A stretch of 64,000 nucleotides of DNA from Minicystis rosea (GCA_001931535.1 CP016211.1:13376377-13440376); one strand, 5' to 3'. Positions 44,522 through 53,586 are shown, counted from the first letter of the stretch. A program made the numbers and translations. Notes: generated by a model not told the origin, from the sequence alone.

Positions 44522-46057
44522 ATGTCGATGCAGGGCCAGCTCGAACGGCTGCTCACCGTGCTCGCCACCGGCGCGGGGGCGGCCATCTTCGCCAAGCGGA
44601 TCGCGGTTCCGTACAACGTCGCGCTGGTCGTCGTCGGGCTCCTGCTCGTGCTCATGGACGTGCTCCCCAAGACGCCCATGGATCCGCAGGTCATCCTCTT
44701 CGCGTTCCTGCCGGTCCTCGTCTTCGAGGGCGCGCTCTTCGCCGATGCGGATGGGCTTTTGCGCGCGCGCCGGCCCGTGCTCGCGCTGGCCGTGCCGGGC
44801 GTCGCCATCTCGCTCCTCGGGACGGCGGCGGTGGCCACGATGGCGCTCGGGCTCTCGTTCTCGGCCGCGCTGCTCCTCGGCGCGCTGCTCTCGATCACCG
44901 ACACGGTGAGCGTGCTGCTCGCGTTTCGCAGCGTCGCCGTCCCGCACCGGCTCGTGGCCATCATGGAGGGCGAGAGCCTCTTCAACGACGGCACCGCGCT
45001 CGTCTTGGTCAGCCTCGCCACCGTGGTCGTCGCCCGCGGGACGTTCGACGGCGTGGAGGTGATGCGCGCCTTCGCCCTGGCCATGATCGGCGGGATGCTG
45101 GTCGGCGGGGCCGCAGGCGCGCTGGGCGCGCTGGTGCTGCGCCGCACGCCGGATCATCTCACCGCCATCCTCGCATCGGGCGTGCTCGTGCTCGCGACGT
45201 CGCTGCTCGCGGAGCGGGTGCACGCATCGCCGGTGATGGCCGTCGTCGTCGCCGGGCTCGTGGTCGGACGCGCCGCGCGCGCGCACCTCGAGCCGTCGCG
45301 CGTGCTCGCGCTGCAGGGTTTCTGGGAAACGGCGGGCTTCGGGCTCAACGTCATCCTCTTTCTCCTCGTCGGGATGCAGCTCGACGCGCGCACGCTCCTC
45401 CACGAGGCCGCCTCGATCGGGCTCGCGCTCGTGGCCTTGCACGCGGGGCGGGCCGTCGCGGTGTACGGTTGCTTCGCGGTGCTGCGCGCGCTCACGGGCG
45501 AGCGCGTGCCCGTGCGATGGCAGCACGTGATGGTCATCGGCAACATCAAGGGCGCGCTCTCGATGGCCGCCGTGCTGGCTTTGCCCGCCGATTTGCCGAG
45601 CCGCGCGCGCCTCGTGACCATCGTCTTTGGCGTGACGCTGGTCACCCTCGTCTGCCAAGCGCTCCCGTTCCAGCGCGTGCTCCGCGCCCTCCAGGTCACG
45701 GTAGCCGCGTCGAACGCGGCCTTCGACGCGGCCAAGGCCACGCTCATCTCGGCGCGGCGCGGGCTCGCGGAGCTCGACGAGCTGCTCGACGCGGGGCTCG
45801 TCTCGCGCAGCGATCACGCCCGCCGCCGCGCCGCCTTTCATCGTCAGGTGATCGAAGCGGAGGAGGTGCTCCGCACCCCGGGCGGCACGAGCGAGCGCGA
45901 TCGCGCTGCCGACGTGGCCTTGATCCTCGCGCAGAAGGCCGCGGTCATCGACGCGGCCCGCCGCGGGCTCGTCGGGGCGACCGCCGCGGAGGAGCGCATC
46001 GCCGCCTTCGATCGCGCGTTGATGGATCTGTCGCATCACGAGGAAGGAAATCATTGA
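44522..46057 (+). CDS. CPA1-family Na+(K+)/H+ antiporter
   Basis: A 511-aa membrane protein with about 11-12 hydrophobic segments. The key motif GESLFNDGTALVLV contains the FNDG of the NhaP/NhaG type, and ITDTVSVL is the partner segment. The cytoplasmic C-terminal 110 residues are charged and helical. It exchanges Na+ or K+ for protons and helps with pH and salt balance. It overlaps or abuts the next gene, an RCK protein, so the pair is probably a gated transport system. A GAGGAGGCAATTC site precedes the ATG 44522. Confidence 0.9.
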   Translation: MSMQGQLERLLTVLATGAGAAIFAKRIAVPYNVALVVVGLLLVLMDVLPKTPMDPQVILFAFLPVLVFEGALFADADGLLRARRPVLALAVPGVAISLLGTAAVATMALGLSFSAALLLGALLSITDTVSVLLAFRSVAVPHRLVAIMEGESLFNDGTALVLVSLATVVVARGTFDGVEVMRAFALAMIGGMLVGGAAGALGALVLRRTPDHLTAILASGVLVLATSLLAERVHASPVMAVVVAGLVVGRAARAHLEPSRVLALQGFWETAGFGLNVILFLLVGMQLDARTLLHEAASIGLALVALHAGRAVAVYGCFAVLRALTGERVPVRWQHVMVIGNIKGALSMAAVLALPADLPSRARLVTIVFGVTLVTLVCQALPFQRVLRALQVTVAASNAAFDAAKATLISARRGLAELDELLDAGLVSRSDHARRRAAFHRQVIEAEEVLRTPGGTSERDRAADVALILAQKAAVIDAARRGLVGATAAEERIAAFDRALMDLSHHEEGNH

Positions 46058-46059
46058 GC

Positions 46060-46734
46060 ATGCGCGTCGTCATCGCGGGCGCCGGGCACGCCGGCCTGAG
46101 CGTGGCCGCCCACCTCCAGCGGAGCGGCCACGACGTGACCGTCATCGATCGCGACGAGCTCTCCGCGCGCCACGCCATGGAGCAGCACGGGCTCGTCGCG
46201 CTCGCCGGCGACGCCACCAGCGCCCGCGTCCTCCGCGACGCGGACGTGCCGCACGCCGACGTCGTCGTCGCCATGTTGCGCCGCGACGCCGACAACCTCG
46301 CGGTCGCGTTGCTCGCGCGCGAGGCCGGCGTCCGCCGGGTCATGGTCCGCATGCGCGACACCGAGTACCGCAGCGTGTACCTCGCGGCCGGCGTGCACCG
46401 CATCCTCTCGGAGACGGACGTGCTCATCGGCGCCTTCTCCACCGCCATCGAGCACGAGGCCGTGCGTCACTCGATGGTGCTCGGAGCGGGCGAGTCGATC
46501 GCCGTCGAGATCGTGGTGCCGGAGGAGGCGCGCGTCGTGGGTCGCACCGTGCGTGAGATCGCCGCGGATCCAGGCTTCCCCACGTCGTGCGTCTTCGCCG
46601 GCCTGTCCGCGACCGGCGCCGTCGAGGTGCCGCGCGGCTCGTCGGTGATCACCGCGGGCATGGCGCTGCTCCTGGTCGTCCGCCAGCGGGACCTGAGCAT
46701 GACCATCAAGTTCTTCATGGGCAGCGACGGCTGA
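46060..46734 (+). CDS. TrkA-N/TrkA-C (RCK) regulatory protein
   Basis: A 224-aa cytoplasmic protein. A Rossmann NAD-binding domain comes first (MRVVIAGAGHAGLSVAAHLQRSGHDVTVID, with GAGHAG and the acidic end of the second strand, and LAGDATSARVLRDADV). A TrkA-C domain follows (about residues 140-224, ESIAVEIVVPEEARVVGRTVREI). Such proteins gate K+ transporters by nucleotide binding. TTG 46054, overlapping the antiporter stop, is a second possible start; GGAAGGAAA lies at a usable distance from either. The coupling suggests control of the antiporter. Confidence 0.9.
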   Translation: MRVVIAGAGHAGLSVAAHLQRSGHDVTVIDRDELSARHAMEQHGLVALAGDATSARVLRDADVPHADVVVAMLRRDADNLAVALLAREAGVRRVMVRMRDTEYRSVYLAAGVHRILSETDVLIGAFSTAIEHEAVRHSMVLGAGESIAVEIVVPEEARVVGRTVREIAADPGFPTSCVFAGLSATGAVEVPRGSSVITAGMALLLVVRQRDLSMTIKFFMGSDG

Positions 46735-46878
46735 CGATCGCGGCGCCGCGCTCCGCCTCGACCGAGCGCTGCGCGGGCCGTCTCGTCGTCTTCCGTGCGG
46801 CATGAGCTTTTCGCGGAGGCGCGACTACCATGGCGCCGCGCTCGCGACCGCGATGGAACCGAAGAGAGGATCCGCCTG

Positions 46879-48180
46879 ATGCCCCTTGATCCGAGTTGGA
46901 GAAACCGTGCCGTGTCGGCCGATGACGCGCTCGCGCGGGTGCGGAGCGCCATGCGCGTCTTCGTGCACGGCGCGGCCGCGACGCCTACGCCGCTCCTCGA
47001 CGCGCTCGCCCGCCGCGGGGACATCGAGGACGTGCGTCTCTACCACCTGCACACCGCCGGGCCTTCCGCCTTCGTGCAGCCCGAGCAGGAGGGACGCATC
47101 CGCTCGATCTCGCTCTTCACCGGCGCGCCGCTGCGCCGGCCGATCGCCGAGGGCCGCGCCGACTTCGTCCCCGTGTTCCTCTCCGACATCCCCGCGCTGT
47201 TCACGAGCGGCCGCATCCCGCTCGACGTCGCGCTGGTCCAGCTCTCGCCGCCCGACGCGCACGGCTACTGCACGCTGGGCACCTCGGTCGACGCGGCGCG
47301 GGCCGCCGTGGATTCGGCGCGGATCGTCATCGCCGAGATCAACGAGCAGATGCCGCGCACGCACGGCGACACGGCGGTGCCCTTCGATCGCGTCGACGCC
47401 TTCATCCTCACGAACCGCCCGCTCCACGAGGCCGAGGCCCCTCAGCAGGGTGACGTGGAGGCGCGCATCGGCGAGCAGATCGCTGGCCTCGTGGAGGACG
47501 GCGCCACGCTCCAGATGGGCATCGGCGGCATCCCCGACGCGGTCCTGCGCAGGCTCGGCGACAAGCACGATCTCGGGATCCACACCGAGATGTTCTCCGA
47601 CGGCGTGATCCCGCTCATCGAGAACGGCGTCGTCACCAACAAGAAAAAGAAGGTGTACCCCGGCCGCACGATCACGAGCTTCGTCAACGGCTCGCGCCGC
47701 CTCTTCGACTTCGTGGACGACAACCTCAAGGTCGAGCTGCACGCCTGCGATCACACCAACGACACCGCACTGATCCGCAAGAACGACAAGGTCGTGGCGA
47801 TCAACTCGGCGGTGGAGGTCGACCTCACGGGCCAGGTGTGCGCCGACTCGATGGGGCACACCATCTTCTCCGGCATCGGCGGACAGATGGACTTCATCCG
47901 CGGGGCCGCGTTGTCGCGCGGGGGCAAGCCGATCATCGCGCTCCCCTCCACGGCGGCGAAGGGCACGGTCTCGCGCATCGTCTCCACGCTCAAACCGGGC
48001 GCGGGCGTCGTCACCACGCGCGGCCACGTCCATTGGATCGTGACCGAGCACGGCATGGTGAACCTGCACGGCCTCACGCTGCGCGAGCGCGGCGAGGCGC
48101 TCATCGCCGTCGCGCACCCGGACTTCCGCGCCGAGCTGCGCCGCGAGCTCGCGCAGATCCGGCACTTTCCACTGCTCTGA
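46879..48180 (+). CDS. acetyl-CoA hydrolase/4-hydroxybutyrate CoA-transferase family protein
   Basis: A 433-aa protein with an AGAGGA site before ATG 46879. It has the Cat-family pattern: VFVHGAAATPTPLLDAL, a middle DVALVQLSPPDAHGYCTLGTSV, INEQMPRTHGD, the GIGGIPDAVL oxyanion segment and the catalytic-Glu region GIHTEMFSDGVIPLIENG, then SGIGGQMDFIRGAALSRGG. It transfers CoA between acyl groups, for example acetyl-CoA and 4-hydroxybutyrate or propionate; the exact pair is not readable. It ends at a hairpin shared with the convergent FG-GAP gene. Confidence 0.9.
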   Translation: MPLDPSWRNRAVSADDALARVRSAMRVFVHGAAATPTPLLDALARRGDIEDVRLYHLHTAGPSAFVQPEQEGRIRSISLFTGAPLRRPIAEGRADFVPVFLSDIPALFTSGRIPLDVALVQLSPPDAHGYCTLGTSVDAARAAVDSARIVIAEINEQMPRTHGDTAVPFDRVDAFILTNRPLHEAEAPQQGDVEARIGEQIAGLVEDGATLQMGIGGIPDAVLRRLGDKHDLGIHTEMFSDGVIPLIENGVVTNKKKKVYPGRTITSFVNGSRRLFDFVDDNLKVELHACDHTNDTALIRKNDKVVAINSAVEVDLTGQVCADSMGHTIFSGIGGQMDFIRGAALSRGGKPIIALPSTAAKGTVSRIVSTLKPGAGVVTTRGHVHWIVTEHGMVNLHGLTLRERGEALIAVAHPDFRAELRRELAQIRHFPLL

Positions 48181-48182
48181 TC

Positions 48183-48206
48183 CTCGGCAGCGGATGCGCT
48201 GCCGAG
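48183..48206. terminator. bidirectional hairpin terminator
   Basis: Perfect ten-base arms CTCGGCAGCG and CGCTGCCGAG with a GATG loop, filling most of the 33-base gap between the convergent stops of the CoA-transferase and FG-GAP lipoprotein genes. Confidence 0.75.
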
Positions 48207-48213
48207 CTCCTCG

Positions 48214-49926
48214 TCAATCCTTGCCGGGCGTCGTGCCGCACGACGGGCGTGTTTGAGAGCGGAACGAATTCGGGCCGCCGTTCCACGGCATCACCGGGTG
48301 AGCGGGGATGGTCCCGTCTTCGTTCACGTGGGTCACGTAGTAGTTGTATTGATTCCAGATCCGCCTCGCGGGGATGGATCGCTTCTCGTTGTCGTCGAGG
48401 ACCCACACCAAGCTCCTGTTCCATCCTTGGAGGGTCACGACCATGTCGACCGAGCCGTCCGCGTCCACGTCTGCGAGCACCGGATAGGGGAATTCTCCGG
48501 CGTACGACGTGTCGAGGATCGAGCCCAAGCCGAAAGAAATGCCCGGAAAGATCCAGAGGTGCCCCCAGTGGGTGGTCCGGTCGAAGCCGATGTAGTCACC
48601 GCCCTGCCCCCGCAGATCGAAGAACATCGAGCCTCCGGCCGACCATCCCTCTTTGTTGTCGGCGACGGGATAGGTCATGAGCACGGTCGGGCCGCTCGCG
48701 TCGAGGCGCAGGATCATGTGGCTGCGATCGGTGTTGATGATGGCTTCGGGCAGGCCGTCGCCGTCGACATCCGCGAGCGCGAGCGGGTGCTGCCAGACGA
48801 AGCAACTCGGCGCCGTCGCAGGGCACGAGGTGTCGTCGTCGACGGGACGGAGCGGGCCCCAGAGCACCTGTCCTGCGGCGGAGACGAGCCGCAATCCTTC
48901 GATGCTGGCCAAGAGCACCTCGGGGCTGCCGTCACCATCGAAGTCGGCGACGGCCATGAAGGCCGGCGGTCCGGGCACGGTCCAGAGCTGGTTCCCGAAG
49001 GCGTCGTACGTCACGTTGCCGAACAGCACCTCGAGCGTGCCATCGCCGTCGAGATCCACCGCCGTCGGGCGGATGGTGGCGAACGTCATCCCATCCTGCG
49101 CGTTGGCCTCTTCGGCCGGCACGTGGAATCGCTCGCTGCCATCGTCGTTGAAGACGCGCAGCCCGGCGAGGATTTCTGGGTGCCCATCACCGTCGAGATC
49201 GTGCAGCGCGATGGCCGTGTCGGCGAGCCGATCGAGAGGCTCGCCCGGGGCCGGCACGGTCCAGAGCTGCTCTTGCGAGGCCCAGAGCACGGTGCCGTCG
49301 GCGTGCATCGCGATCACGTGGCCATCGTGGTCCGTCGCGACGATGTCCGCTCTGCCGTCACCGTCGATGTCGCCCAGGGCCGGCACCACGCGGTGCCAGA
49401 AGTCACCGGAGATCGCGCCCTCGATCGATCCGTCGCTGCCCGAAAGAACGTAGATGGTGCCGGTGGTGTCCGCATTGTCGCGCGCGATTACGACGACATC
49501 GGGGACGTCGCACAGATCGATCACGCCGTCGCCGTTGTCGTCCGTGAGATTCGCGACCACGGGCTGACCGAGCTGCTCGTCCTCGAACTCCGCGCCCCAT
49601 TTCCTGTCCCCCGGATAGCTGTCGAGGATCCCCGGCGGACCACTGCAGATCGGCGCGGCGTCGATGGTGCCGGGCGCGACGGTACAGTGCGACACGGGCG
49701 AGCCTCCTGTGCCGCCCGTGCTCGTCGTCGCCATGCCCCCGCCGCCTGTGCTCGTCGTCGTCGGTGCGCCCCCGACGCCGGTGCTCTCGCCACCCGTGCC
49801 TCCGTGGCTCGTGCTCGGCACGATCTCCACCGACCCACAACCATGGAGCAGCGCGAGGAGCGTTGCACCACACGAAAAGAGCCGTCGCAAGCTGGCCGGA
49901 GAAGTTCCTATGTTCGCCATGATCAT
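48214..49926 (-). CDS. FG-GAP/VCBS-repeat lipoprotein
   Basis: A 570-aa surface protein. After the signal (RRLFSCGATLLALLHGC, lipobox ending LLHGC), a 40-residue Gly/Thr/Ser linker (GGTGGESTGVGG, TTTSTGGGG) precedes a beta-propeller with at least seven calcium-loop repeats: DDNGDGVID, DIDGDGRAD, DLDGDGHPE, DLDGDGTLE, DFDGDGSPE, DVDGDGLPE, DVDADGSVD. This resembles integrin-alpha-type repeats and is widespread in Myxococcota. Function unknown, perhaps adhesion or enzyme binding. Start may be ATG 49926 or 49920. Confidence 0.88.
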   Translation of the reverse strand: MIMANIGTSPASLRRLFSCGATLLALLHGCGSVEIVPSTSHGGTGGESTGVGGAPTTTSTGGGGMATTSTGGTGGSPVSHCTVAPGTIDAAPICSGPPGILDSYPGDRKWGAEFEDEQLGQPVVANLTDDNGDGVIDLCDVPDVVVIARDNADTTGTIYVLSGSDGSIEGAISGDFWHRVVPALGDIDGDGRADIVATDHDGHVIAMHADGTVLWASQEQLWTVPAPGEPLDRLADTAIALHDLDGDGHPEILAGLRVFNDDGSERFHVPAEEANAQDGMTFATIRPTAVDLDGDGTLEVLFGNVTYDAFGNQLWTVPGPPAFMAVADFDGDGSPEVLLASIEGLRLVSAAGQVLWGPLRPVDDDTSCPATAPSCFVWQHPLALADVDGDGLPEAIINTDRSHMILRLDASGPTVLMTYPVADNKEGWSAGGSMFFDLRGQGGDYIGFDRTTHWGHLWIFPGISFGLGSILDTSYAGEFPYPVLADVDADGSVDMVVTLQGWNRSLVWVLDDNEKRSIPARRIWNQYNYYVTHVNEDGTIPAHPVMPWNGGPNSFRSQTRPSCGTTPGKD

Positions 49927-50011
49927 CGATCATACCGGATTCCAGATCGATGACGGGAAGGCCGATCGAAGTCCCTGACCAGCTTCGAGGTCGCGCTGCT
50001 CCGGGCTCTCG

Positions 50012-50182
50012 TCAGCCCCCATCGGGGCACGCTGCGGGCGAGGCGCGCGGCGCGGGCCAATACGAGGCGGTGCGGTAGGCGCTTGCGAAGGCGAACAGGA
50101 CGACGGCCCCGACGAGCAGGGCCATCGTCCAATCGCCGGCGCGCCGAGCCCCCGTGCGGGTGTCCGGCACGGGCGCGGGCAT
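50012..50182 (-). CDS. 56-aa single-pass membrane protein downstream of secF
   Basis: The ATG at 50182 overlaps the secF stop (TAATG), a coupled arrangement. The protein has a basic N-terminus (PDTRTGARRAGD), one hydrophobic segment (WTMALLVGAVVLFAFASAYR) and a short Pro/Ala tail. It is too small to assign to a family. Its tight overlap suggests a SecF-associated accessory protein or chance translation; the codon use in the overlap is as GC-rich as its neighbours. Confidence 0.6.
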   Translation of the reverse strand: MPAPVPDTRTGARRAGDWTMALLVGAVVLFAFASAYRTASYWPAPRASPAACPDGG

Positions 50183-51423
50183 TACACCACCGCGCCCTTT
50201 CGCTTGGCGGCGCGCTTGCGCGAGATCTCCTTGCGCCGCGTGGCGCCGCCGCCGAAGAAGCGGACGTCGATCCACTCCGTGAGCGGGGCGGCGATGTAGA
50301 TCGAAGAGTACGTGCCCACCGCGATGCCCACGAGCAGCGCGAAGGCGAAGTCCTTGAGGACGCCCGTCCCCCACACGAGGAAGGCGAGCATCGAGAGCGC
50401 CGTCACGCCGGACGTGATGATGGTGCGCCCGAGCATCTCGGAGATGGACAGGTTGATCACCGCGGCGAACGAGAGCCCGCGGTGGCGCACCAAGTTCTCG
50501 CGGATGCGGTCGTAGACGACGACGGTGTCGGTGATCGAGTACCCGACGATGGTGAGCATCGCGGCGACGGTGGAGATCGTCACCTCACGGCCGGTGATGG
50601 CCATGGCGCCCATGGCGATCCCCACGTCGTGCACGAGGGCGACGATGCCGCCGGGCGCGAAGCGCAGATCGAAGCGGAAGCCGATGTAGGCCATGATGAA
50701 GAGGATGGCGATGGCCACGCTGCGGATGGCGGCGTCGCGGAGCTGGGCGCCGGCCTTCGGGCCGATCCACTCCACGCGCAGCGGCTGCTCGGGCACCTTG
50801 TCGGCGCCGAGCTCGCGGCGGAGCCCGTCGACGAGCTGATCGCCCTTCGACTTGAGGTGGATGTCGACCTTGTGCTCGCGCTCGCTGGCCAGCACGACGG
50901 CGCTCGATCCGGCGCGCACCTCCACGCCGTCGACGCCGCGGACGCGGTCCGCGATGGCCGCGAGATCGGGGGCCGCCTCGTAGCGCACGGAGATCTTGTC
51001 GCCGCCTGGGCTGAACCGGATCTCGGTGGCGCGGGCCGAGGGCGGGCAGCGATCCTCGGGGAGCGCAGCGCCCTCGGTCTCGAGGCAGAGGCGATCGCGC
51101 AGGGCGCTCTTCTGCGCGTCCGAGAGGAGGCTCACCTCCTGCACGCGCACCAGCACCCGGTTGGGGTTGTCCTTGTCGGTGACGGAGACGACCTCGGGCG
51201 CCTCGAACCCGGCGCGATGCACGGCCGCGCGCACGTCGGCGACCGGGACGTCGGCCTTCAACGCGATCTCCACCTCGGTGCCGCCCTTGAAATCCGTGCC
51301 CAAATGGAGCCCGGGCCAAATGAAGGAGAGGCACGAGAGGAAGAGCAGGAACAAGCTCGCGCCGATGAAATAACGGCGCTTGCCCATGAAATCGAATTGG
51401 CGGCCAGGTTGGATGAACTCCAT
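50182..51423 (-). CDS. secF: protein translocase subunit SecF, with enlarged periplasmic domain
   Basis: A 413-aa protein. Motifs: LGTDFKGGTEVEI (first periplasmic motif), EWIGPKAGAQLRDAAI before TM2, YIGFRFDLRFAPGGIVALVHD (TM3), VGYSITDTVVVYDRIREN, NLSISEMLGRTIITSG, and DFAFALLVGIAVGTYSSIYIAAP. There are six membrane segments. The periplasmic region between TM1 and TM2 (about residues 38-231) is roughly 100 residues longer than usual for SecF. SecF works with SecD, using the proton-motive force to pull proteins out of the Sec channel. No secD gene is adjacent, which is unusual. Tiny membrane-protein genes flank it on both sides. Confidence 0.92.
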   Translation of the reverse strand: MEFIQPGRQFDFMGKRRYFIGASLFLLFLSCLSFIWPGLHLGTDFKGGTEVEIALKADVPVADVRAAVHRAGFEAPEVVSVTDKDNPNRVLVRVQEVSLLSDAQKSALRDRLCLETEGAALPEDRCPPSARATEIRFSPGGDKISVRYEAAPDLAAIADRVRGVDGVEVRAGSSAVVLASEREHKVDIHLKSKGDQLVDGLRRELGADKVPEQPLRVEWIGPKAGAQLRDAAIRSVAIAILFIMAYIGFRFDLRFAPGGIVALVHDVGIAMGAMAITGREVTISTVAAMLTIVGYSITDTVVVYDRIRENLVRHRGLSFAAVINLSISEMLGRTIITSGVTALSMLAFLVWGTGVLKDFAFALLVGIAVGTYSSIYIAAPLTEWIDVRFFGGGATRRKEISRKRAAKRKGAVV

Positions 51424-51426
51424 GGC

Positions 51427-51573
51427 TCAGCCTCCTTCCGAGGCGTCGCCTCGCGAGATGATGCGGGCGACCGCGCCGGCCACGGTGCGAACGACGATTC
51501 CGGCCAGCAGGAAGGCGGAGAGGACGGCGAGGGTGAGGGGAACGGGAGCAAGATCGACGGCAATATCGGACAT
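51427..51573 (-). CDS. 48-aa single-pass membrane protein upstream of secF
   Basis: Reads MSDIAVDLAPVPLTLAVLSA and FLLAGIVVRTVAGAVARI, one transmembrane helix and a basic/acidic tail (ISRGDASEGG). ATG 51573 follows a GAGG site at seven bases; ATG 51579 is also in frame. The stop is three bases before the secF ATG. The TM helix makes a small accessory subunit plausible (compare YajC in sec operons, though no similarity is seen). Size makes this call moderate. Confidence 0.6.
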   Translation of the reverse strand: MSDIAVDLAPVPLTLAVLSAFLLAGIVVRTVAGAVARIISRGDASEGG

Positions 51574-51862
51574 GAGCATGCCTCGAAGGCGACACGTGAG
51601 ATGAAGCCGCGCTGGGCGCGACTCGACGCCTGCGGTCTCACCGAGCCAACGAGGCTCGAAGGCGAGAGTCCGCCGCGATAGCCACTCTGGGCGCACCCGT
51701 CCCTCGAAATGGTTGAGGCGCGGTACGGCCACGGGCCGCGATTCCCGAGGTCCGGCCCAAAGGCCTTTGGTGCAAAGGGCCTTCAGGGCAGCCGTCGGGC
51801 GGCGAGCGCCGCGCGCGAGGCCGTTTCAAGGCCTTTGCGGGGCTCGCTCGAATCGCTGGAGG

Positions 51863-52438
51863 TCAGGAAAGGACGTGCGCCGGCGGGCCACGGACGGGGT
51901 GCGCCGCGCCGTGGGCGGCCGATTCCGGCGTGCTCGCGCGGAAGGCAGCGGCGCTCCGCTGCGCGGCCGGTCCTGCCAGAATGGTTGTCTGCGGCGCGGC
52001 GCCGTCGCGCGTCGCGACCAGGGCGGGCGGCGGCGGAGATCGAAAATCGAGCCGCTCCGGCGAGCGTGCGCGCGCGACCGCCGAAGGCGAGGGCGCCTGC
52101 CGCGCGAGATCGGCGAGCTCATCCTGACCGGTGGCGGAGATCGCGTGGGCGACATCGTGCTCGACCGGGAGGGGCTCGGCCCGCTCCCAGGCCTGGCCGG
52201 CGCAGGCATCCTCGATCACCGCGGGCACGAGGCCGCGGCGCGCCACGGGCGGCGGGCTCGCGGGCCCACCGAGCCACACGGCGCCGCCGAACGCGCTCAC
52301 CGCGAGCGCGAGCACGCCGAGCACGTGCACCCAGAGCGCAGACCACGCCGTCGCGCCGGGCGAACCGGACGCTACCCGCGGGGCGCGGGGCTTCTGCGGC
52401 GATGGCGATCGCGGTTGCACGGACTGCCCATGTAGCAC
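51863..52438 (-). CDS. hypothetical single-pass membrane protein
   Basis: A 191-aa protein with a cytoplasmic Pro/Arg start, one hydrophobic helix (ALWVHVLGVLALAVSAFGG, about residues 34-52) and a Pro/Ala/Arg-rich C-terminal domain with no motif. The third codon positions are nearly all G/C in this frame, supporting a real gene. It follows the HTH gene on the same strand (gap 81 bases), so it may be its target or co-transcribed. Function unknown. Confidence 0.6.
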   Translation of the reverse strand: MLHGQSVQPRSPSPQKPRAPRVASGSPGATAWSALWVHVLGVLALAVSAFGGAVWLGGPASPPPVARRGLVPAVIEDACAGQAWERAEPLPVEHDVAHAISATGQDELADLARQAPSPSAVARARSPERLDFRSPPPPALVATRDGAAPQTTILAGPAAQRSAAAFRASTPESAAHGAAHPVRGPPAHVLS

Positions 52439-52519
52439 GAATACGAGCCGAATCGCGCCTCGGTCCGCCGCGAATCTGGACCGCGCGGCAGGCCGGCGGA
52501 CGCGACGGGAAAACGCCGG

Positions 52520-52915
52520 TTATCCATCCCTCTTCGCGCGTCCGGCGGCGTCGGTGAAGTGAGCCGTCTCGCTCCCGGGCTTGGCATAGATGAGATCGAT
52601 GACGGCGAGGCGGCGCTCTCGGTATGCGGCGGCCAGCCCATCGATCGCGGCGGTCTCCATCGCACCGGCGGGCTGATAGCGATGGAGGCGATGCCCTCCC
52701 TCCTCCCGCGTCGTCAAAAAGCCGTGCCGCACGAGGACGGCGAGGCGATCGCGGATGGAGGTCTCGCTCGATTTCAGCGCGCGATTGACCTCCTCCACGC
52801 TCCATTCGTGGCTGGAAGCGGAGCGCAGCAGGAGCAGCACCTCGAGCTGTTCGACGGAGTCGATGTGCGACCGCAGGAATCGACGTACCGAGTCGGGAAT
52901 ATCACTGTCCCTCAT
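52520..52915 (-). CDS. winged-helix HTH protein
   Basis: A 131-aa protein starting at ATG 52915 (MRDSDIPDSVRRFLRSHIDS) after AAGGAA; the ATG at 52939 would add eight residues. The segment SVEQLEVLLLLRSASSHEWSVEEVNRALKSSETSIRDRLAVLVRHGFLTTREEGG is a typical winged helix of ArsR/DeoR-like type with a wing at RLHRYQP. It probably binds DNA as a dimer. A 26-bp perfect palindrome lies 192 bases upstream of its start and could be its operator. Confidence 0.75.
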   Translation of the reverse strand: MRDSDIPDSVRRFLRSHIDSVEQLEVLLLLRSASSHEWSVEEVNRALKSSETSIRDRLAVLVRHGFLTTREEGGHRLHRYQPAGAMETAAIDGLAAAYRERRLAVIDLIYAKPGSETAHFTDAAGRAKRDG

Positions 52916-53106
52916 CAGGTATTTCCTTGCTTCGACCAAGGCTCCAAGGAGCAGCGCCTCTTCGGCCCCTGCCCATCGAGCTTCATTGACCGCGCTTCAC
53001 AGAAAAGGCGTCGAGCCACCGCACGGCGGGCCGTCTCTCTGCTGGCATGTTTCGATGATTGCATTTTCAATGGCGATCCGAAAGGCATCTCCGTCCCCGC
53101 GGCGAC

Positions 53107-53132
53107 GCGATCGTTTGAGCTCAAACGATCGC
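53107..53132. promoter_or_regulatory. 26-bp perfect palindrome
   Basis: A fully symmetrical 26-base sequence centred between 53119 and 53120 with inner core TTTGAGCTCAAA and outer GCGATCG/CGATCGC. It is the strongest palindrome seen in the window outside gene ends. It lies 192 bases upstream of the HTH gene and away from any stop codon, so an operator fits better than a terminator. Confidence 0.6.
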
Positions 53133-53459
53133 CGCGCCCCTCGGGTGCAGGCGTTTCGCGATGGAGCCCGGCAGGCGCGCGGGCTCGGCGCCCGCGACGG
53201 GCGCGGTTCGGGGGTGTAGCAGAATGCAGCGTGTAGAGTTGCGCGGCGGCTGCACGTTTGCCGTTGATCACCACGACCCCTGGAGTAGGGTGACAGCTCC
53301 GGCTCGGCGCAAGGTCTCGTGAGACTCTCGCGCGCCGGACCGGTATCGTGCGTCGGCGCCTTTCTTCAACCTTGAATGGTTGGCGTTGGCGCGCGTACCG
53401 CCTCGTGTTCCGGCGCATCCTGCGTTGGGCATCGAGGGAATCGCCGACTGACCATCTGA

Positions 53460-53510
53460 TCACGATGGGGCCGCAAGCGGCCCCAAACCCCGGGCCGGAC
53501 AAGCCGGCCC
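53460..53510. repeat. dispersed double-hairpin repeat, copy 2
   Basis: 32 bases (53460-53491) match 15918-15949 at 31 positions. The hairpin GGGGCCGC-AA-GCGGCCCC is perfect here, followed by GGGCCGG (53492-53498) and CCGGCCC (53504-53510) around a five-base loop. It lies in the 772-base gap 52916-53687 between the HTH gene and the response-regulator stop. I see no gene in that gap. Confidence 0.7.
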
Positions 53511-53586
53511 TTGATCACCGCTTCGCCCAAAGGGCTTGGCGGTGCGATCGGGTGGTGAGCATCCGAGCATGATTCCCAAGGTCGAT

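Noticed and set aside
44234..46054. Long minus-strand open frame opposite the antiporter
   Set aside because: It has His/Arg/Asp-rich low-complexity composition and mirrors the codon bias of the plus-strand antiporter gene.
52915..53502. Minus-strand open frame upstream of the HTH gene
   Set aside because: Arg-rich, with poor third-position bias, and it runs over the palindrome and the dispersed repeat.
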